64,000 nt of DNA from assembly GCF_018139145.2 (NCBI RefSeq), contig NW_026114235.1:806001-870000 (forward strand), given 5' to 3'. The stretch comes from Gymnogyps californianus (Eukaryota; Chordata; Aves; Accipitriformes; Cathartidae). A program made the translations under genes and the position numbers. Shown piece after piece: positions 58,223-64,000 of this stretch; positions within the stretch are counted from its first letter, which is position 1, and every line of letters starts with the position of its first letter. The notes beneath the pieces are model-generated. The model ran no database searches and was not told the DNA's origin. It saw only the letters and a program-made list of their open reading frames with translations.

Positions 58223-61200
58223 CTACTATAAAATATGTCCAATTTGTTTATAAACTATACCAAGCAAATTCCTGCTGACTGAAGATTATGCAAGCTTCAA
58301 ATCACTCATAACTATGAAGATAAATAAAAACAATATTTTATAAGGGAAAAATTTAATTTCAATAGAAAATACAAGTATTCAAGTGTCAAAATACAAACAT
58401 GGGCATCACATTTAAACATATTTCTCACTATCTATTCACTCATCTAAAGTCTAGAAACATGACTAATGCATTTTAAGCATTTGTCCTGGCCAGTTAAACA
58501 TAAGAAGCATGTGAAAGGAGGCTGTAAAAAATAAATGAATGACTTATTAAATACATTAGTATTTTTGACCAAATTTCAACTATGTACATCTTTTGGTAAT
58601 GGAACATTCAGTGTAAGACAAACAGAAAATACTATCCAAATAGAAGCTATGGAACATGGCAAACAGTTTGCCCGATACTTGTTGTTTGTCTGACCCAGAG
58701 AAACAGAGATTTTTAAAACATTAACAGTTTATTTTTAATTATAATGTATTTTATTTAAACTACATTTTAAAGCAGATCTAAATAATTTTAGTTAAAAAAT
58801 AAATAAATGAAAATTTCGTTAAATCTGCATGAAGCCCTAAATGTGTTGCAATTGACTAGAATAATTTCAATTAACGTAAAAATATATTAAATATATTGAA
58901 TAGCATATGTTTTGCCATAGTTTTGAAGAAAGTAAAGTCACTGAATTGGTAGAAGTTATTGACTAAATCCCTGAGAAAACATTTGTTGAAATGATAAATC
59001 TGCTTCTGGAAAAAATAGCCATTTCTGCAGATAAATATTTTTTTTAAAAAATCCGTTATTCAGTGTTTGCAATTAAATAGTTGAGAAATGTATAGGAGGT
59101 CAAAAAAAATATCAAAAACCACAAACCAAGGAAAGCTGCTTTTTTTTCTTAACCTATGAAGTGAGTATGGAACGATGAGATCTACTACATCTAGAATCTT
59201 GAAATTACGCTGATTAGAAAAAATAGGTGGAACTTTAGTGAAGTTGGTTCCTTTGTTTTATATCAAATAGAAAAAACATACTTACAAAACCAAGCTTCTT
59301 ATGCATGTAATGTGTATGTAATGTAGCTTTCTTCTTGTGTATGTAATGTAGTTTTATACAACTAAAAATGTCATAAAATGTGATTTTTTTGTATTTTAAT
59401 TGAATTTTAATTTTCTTTCAACAGGAATTTTACAATATCAGAAGTTAAAAATCATTACTCAGCCACTAAAAAAGAAATTTATCTTGTGCCTTTTTGACAC
59501 AATAAAAATGAACTTACTGAATTTTATTTATTGAATTTGCTGGCTGTTCAAACACATGTACTTAGACATAATATATTCATCTAAAGTTAAAGAAATGCCA
59601 AACTTGGTGTGAAGGCTATAATTATGAGACTTATTAGTTGCTAACATCAAGAAGTAGAAGTATAAATCCAAAGAACAAAGTATCTGTCTAATATGTAATG
59701 AACAGCTCTCTATGCCTGCTGCAGCTATATTTATGCATATGAACATAGGCAACTTTCAGAGGCAGATGAGAATGCAGTTTGTGAGGCATAATCAGGAAGA
59801 ACAAACATTTAAGAAAATAAATCAAGACAAGAAAGACTAAAACAAAATCATAAGTCTCAAGATTCCCTGATTATGTATTCAAAATATTGTTATTAAAATT
59901 ATTGCCTAAAATCACCTTGATTTAAATATGCACTCAGCAATGCAGCTACTAGAGTACTTCTGCTGACTGTGCCTGGAGTTGATCTAGGACTGAAGTGAAT
60001 AAAATAGTAGTGCAGTTCCTTTTACATGATATCCACATGCTGATATGTCCCCAGAGAAAAGCACAGGGTTTGGCCATTCGTATGCAGAGCTCTTAGATAA
60101 ACTGTCCCATATGCTGCTGTATATAAGTCTGAGATTTCTATGAGAAATCTTAAGGGATAAGTACAAAGTGTGAACAGGAAAACCTTAGGGAGTATTGAAT
60201 ATGTTTAGAATGTTCATAAACAGGTTTGGATGAAAAATCAAAATCTCAACTGTTTATAAATCAAAATCTGAAAAAAAAAAAAAAAGAGATCCTAAGCAAT
60301 CACACTTTTTGTAGCAACTTCAAATTTTCCAGTTTTTTCCTGGCTTTGTGTCAAGACATTCTCTGCAATTGTTTTCCATATAATGTTTTAAAGTCAGTAA
60401 ATTTTGAAAAACAAAGATATTTAGAAAATTCCTAAGCCATTCTAGTAAGCATGCATTATAATTTGTACCTGAAATTTGTAGCAGGCAAATGCTAACATTC
60501 TCTGTGTAAAGATGATGAATTGTGAACTGAGCAGTCTTGAAACCAGCGTTCCATTTAAATCACCTGTGCTATCGCAGAAGAAAAATATACATCTTCCGAG
60601 GCTTTGGGGGGAGGTATTTGCTGACTCTAAAATAAGTTACAGAACATTCCCTTCATTTTCAGACTGTTAATGCTTATCCATAGCTTAAGTAAAAATACTT
60701 GCTTTTTCTCTTCAATTGTGCACATTACAAACAGAGATTAGTGGCCTTTCACTTCAGAGCTGTCAGAGTTAAAGTGACATGAAGCTATTAACATTCTGTT
60801 GTAAGTGGACAGAAGCTTCCTTTGTTTGGTTTTTTTTTCCATCAAAAGACCACTAAAACCCTTAGTTTGCACTGTTTTCATGAAGATCACCCATTCCCTT
60901 TTCACTTGATTGGTCACTGGCACTGAGTATCTTCAAATTATTAGTGCTCCTTTGCAGCTGCCAGATATTTTACACTTCAAAAAGTCAGATTATCCCATAT
61001 AAACTATTCCATGATATTCTGTGTGGAAGATTTGAATGCCATAATCAGAAGGTATCAATTAGATCTATGAGATGATCAGTTATAAAAGGAGATGAGTTTT
61101 ACCCATACAACATTCCTGTCAGATTTATCTTTCACTACCTCAACAGTACAGCAAAAATATACTATAAGTACACATTTCTAAATACCAAATGAAAATCAAA

Positions 61201-61905
61201 ACACTAAGAGGAAAGATGGACACACATGTTGTGTTTATTCCTTTGTATCTTCTTATTACTTTTTACCTCCTCAGTACTACATGGTCTCATACCTGTTATT
61301 ATGATCCCTCAGAAAATGAAGACGTCTTTCATTTACGAAGTTTTTCAGGACAGCCTTCAGAATCTCTAACAACTGCCTCAGTATATCTTAAAATTGATAA
61401 AATTTAACCTGTCTCAAAATTTGCCCATTTTGTAGTAAGCACAGACAACTACTCACATATTATAGAGAGACCTAGAAATAGAGCAAACATCCTCCGAGAT
61501 GTCTGGAATGGAAAAGATTTTCCACTGTGTAAACTCTGACAGGGAGCATTTGCACTGCTGTGGAGACGTGAGGTGAAACTTTTGGCTGACTGAATACATT
61601 GGAAGTTTTGATATCAACTTTAGGCAGCATCTCTCCAAGTTTTATGAGTTGGATATTAAATATCGCTTCCTTTAGATATAAACCTGAGGGATCTTATCCA
61701 AATCCTTCTCCACTCTTTTTCGTCCTGTCTTTTACTTCTTATTTCACTCAGTTCTTTCCTCCTTTGAATAAGAGTTTTCCTTCTTTTCTTAAAACCGTTT
61801 AATAAGTATTTCAATGTTGCTATGTTTTTTTAACAGCTCTCATAAATGCTGTTAAAGTCATGCTGTTTTGCTATGATATTTTCACTTGCAGTAGAGCTAA
61901 AGTTT
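58223..61905. other. Gene-free AT-rich stretch
   Basis: No supported gene. A 25-bp tandem duplication beginning GTGTATGTAATGTAG starts at 59312 and 59337, and an A-run lies at about 60270. Chance frames only. Confidence 0.4.
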
Positions 61906-61910
61906 GTGCT

Positions 61911-62503
61911 TGTCCTGGTTTCGGCTGGGACAGAGTTAACTCTCTTCTTAGTAGCTGGTACAGTGCTGGGTTTTGGATTTAGTGTGAGAATGATGTTGAT
62001 AACACTCTGAGGTTTTAGTTGTTGCTAAGTAGCGCTTATCTTAAGCCAAGGACTTTTCAGTTTCCCATGCTCTGCCAGCAAGCAGGTGTGCAAGAAGCTG
62101 GGAGGGAGCATGGCCAGGACAGCTGACCCGAACTAGCCAAAGGGGTATTCCATACCATGGAACGTCATGCCCAGTATATAAACAGGGGGGAGTTGGCCAG
62201 GAGGGGCAGATCGCTGCTGGGGCATCAGTCAGCGGGTGGTGAGCAATTGCATTGTGCATCACTGGCTTTTTTTTTCCCTCTTTTTTTTTTTTGTTATATT
62301 CCTTTTCATTACTATTATTATTATTATATTTCATTATTGTTATTGTTAGTATTATATTTTACTTTAGTTATTAAACTGTTCTTATCTCAGCCCATGAGTT
62401 CTACCTTCTTTCCCAATTCTCCTCCCCATCCCAGTGGGAGCAGGGGGGGAGTGAGGGAGCAGCTGCGTGGTGCTTGGCTGCTGACTGGGGTTAAACCACG
62501 ACA
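61911..62503 (+). repeat. Solo LTR, family A, copy A6
   Basis: It starts TGTCCTGGTTTCGGC and ends AACCACGACA, flanked by a perfect duplication GTGCT (61906-61910 and 62504-62508). The TATA box TATATAAA is at 62175-62182. T-rich and TTA-rich low-complexity DNA lies in the region between the TATA box and the polyadenylation signal, as in the other copies. Confidence 0.94.
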
Positions 62504-62508
62504 GTGCT

Positions 62509-64000
62509 TTTAAAAGGCTTAAAAAATGTCAAAGAAACAGTGACTTCATGTTTTGACTTGTAGATATGTTACTATGAGGACATAGTAACATCTGCAATAG
62601 CAGTCCTAGTGAGAAAATAGTTTGGTTTTTTTTTTAACTATTAAAAACTAAATGGTACTTTTCAACTTGCAGAAGCAGCATTTCACAGCCCTCCCCCATT
62701 CAGGAAATTATGGTTTTGGTTACTTGCAGGTACCAGATTTTAGTAATCTTGAGCTATCAATCAGAACCTTGATTGTCATCGGATTGTCTTCCGATGCTGG
62801 ATACATCAGTAACCAGTTTATTATTTTAACCTGCCTTTAAAAAATTGTCTCAAGATACCTTTATAAAGCACAAACAAGAACACAAATGGAGACTCGTCTC
62901 CAAAACTGAGAATTCTTTAAATGCAAAGAACTTGACTGTTATCTGCAGAAATAATAATGATCATTTTCCATGCTTACATGGAGCATGGAAAGCTTTTTGA
63001 AGCTGGAAAGCTTTTTTTGAAGAACTGTAAAAATCAATTCTACTGAATTTAACAGGGATAGACAAATCTATTCTAGCTAGTTAATTCATATAAACCTCTA
63101 AGAAGGTGTTATCACACTTACTTTACAAATGAAGAGAGAAAGACGGAGATGAAAGCTCAACAGAAACACTGAGATTAAAACTCACCCTTAACATCAATAG
63201 ACCACACAGATGAATGGATTTGGATGTTGCAAATATCTTGACATATTTATAAAATAATAAAAAAAATTGGTAGTCAAAACAGAATTGCCAAAAAGCAAAA
63301 CCAGCAACCCCCTTCCTAAGGAATATATAGAATTTTTCATTTTAAATGAAAGAGGTCCAAGTTTTTTATATACCCAGAAACTACTTTTATAATTGCTATA
63401 GAGATAGTTCCACTGACATTGGGATAAAATTTTAAGATTTTTTAAAATTATTTCAAATATATTTTAAATTTAAAAACATTTTGAATAAAAACAAAGTAAT
63501 ATATCTGGAAGTTAAAAACCCCCACTTCCCACAAACCTCTTGGATTGGTTTAACTGAAGCAGAAGAGATATCAAGGTACAGCAGAGTATGATTCACATGA
63601 CACCTCAAGAGTCAGAAACAGAATGACATTCACTCCTTGTAAAAGTGTAGGGAAAGAAAAAAACCAAAACCCTCTCCATAAATTATCATCTCTGATTACA
63701 TTAAAAAAAAAAAAAGAAAAGAGGAAAGCATGGAGTATGTTGCACAGTACCGAGCACTACCTGAGAGCTGCGCTTCCCTGCACATGGCCTCATTCTGCGC
63801 ATAGTGAAGTCAGTGAGAAGGGTTCTTCTTGACTTGAAAGAATTCAAGGTTGATCTTATTGGCACTGTGCCTAACAGGCATCATTGAAACTGTAAGAGCA
63901 AGGCCAGAGACTCCAGTGGGAATCCATGCATCGACTGAAGCATGTCCTTAAGCAGATATCTGAGTCCCATACAGTCAACAGATTTAAATATGTACTTTAA
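62509..64000. other. Gene-free AT-rich stretch to the window end
   Basis: No supported features. Short A-runs occur near 63700. Confidence 0.4.

Overview
The window looks like gene-poor nuclear DNA from a bird. The evidence is a CR1 LINE 3' end carrying the ATTCTATG-type terminal octamers, a second CR1 ORF2 fragment, and many copies of two LTR families that I recognise as avian ERVL-like. No host protein-coding gene, rRNA, tRNA or CRISPR array could be supported. About one third of the window (roughly 21 kb of 64 kb, my own addition of the intervals below) is retroelement. The rest is AT-rich single-copy-looking sequence.

Layout. 1-5100: the 3' part of an ERVL-like provirus (gag remnant, then protease-RT-RNase H-integrase in one frame broken only by stop codons, no env, and a 3' LTR of 'family A'). 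12309-12414: CR1 tail. 15842-16992: solo LTR of 'family B'. 17785-21000: a nest in which a CR1 ORF2 fragment abuts an env-3'LTR fragment of a class-I-like ERV ('C', minus strand), which is in turn hit by a family A solo LTR (target duplication CCCTC). 22669-23260: family A solo LTR. 31310-32273: family B LTR. 35511-42061: a complete but defective class-I (gamma-like) provirus, 'D', with two 517-bp LTRs that look identical and a 4-bp target duplication CCAC. 48981-49799 and 52505-53243: family B LTRs. 55988-56572, 57619-58217 and 61911-62503: family A solo LTRs.

The most interesting object is provirus D. Its LTRs match base for base by eye, so it inserted recently, yet gag, pro, pol and env carry stops, frame changes and two large deletions. 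This suggests it was copied in trans from an already broken template, was homogenised by gene conversion, or contains homopolymer sequencing errors. Its leader has a tandem array with seven exact TGACC...GGTCA mini-hairpins. Its gag-pol is gamma-like (overlapping PTAP/PPxY late motif, single CCHC knuckle, YVDD). Its env remnant instead has an unusually long TM ectodomain (about 390 residues) with no CXnCC motif. The neighbouring ERV C has a different env type, with an immunosuppressive-domain-like block and a CX9CC motif.

The second theme is LTR family B. These LTRs contain imperfect 45-51 bp tandem units, all multiples of three, whose number differs between copies, and they leave long open frames, including antisense ones shared by three copies. 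One family B copy ends in a family A-like 3' terminus, suggesting LTR recombination. All viral pieces are old or defective genomic copies. They are described here as found, with their breaks.
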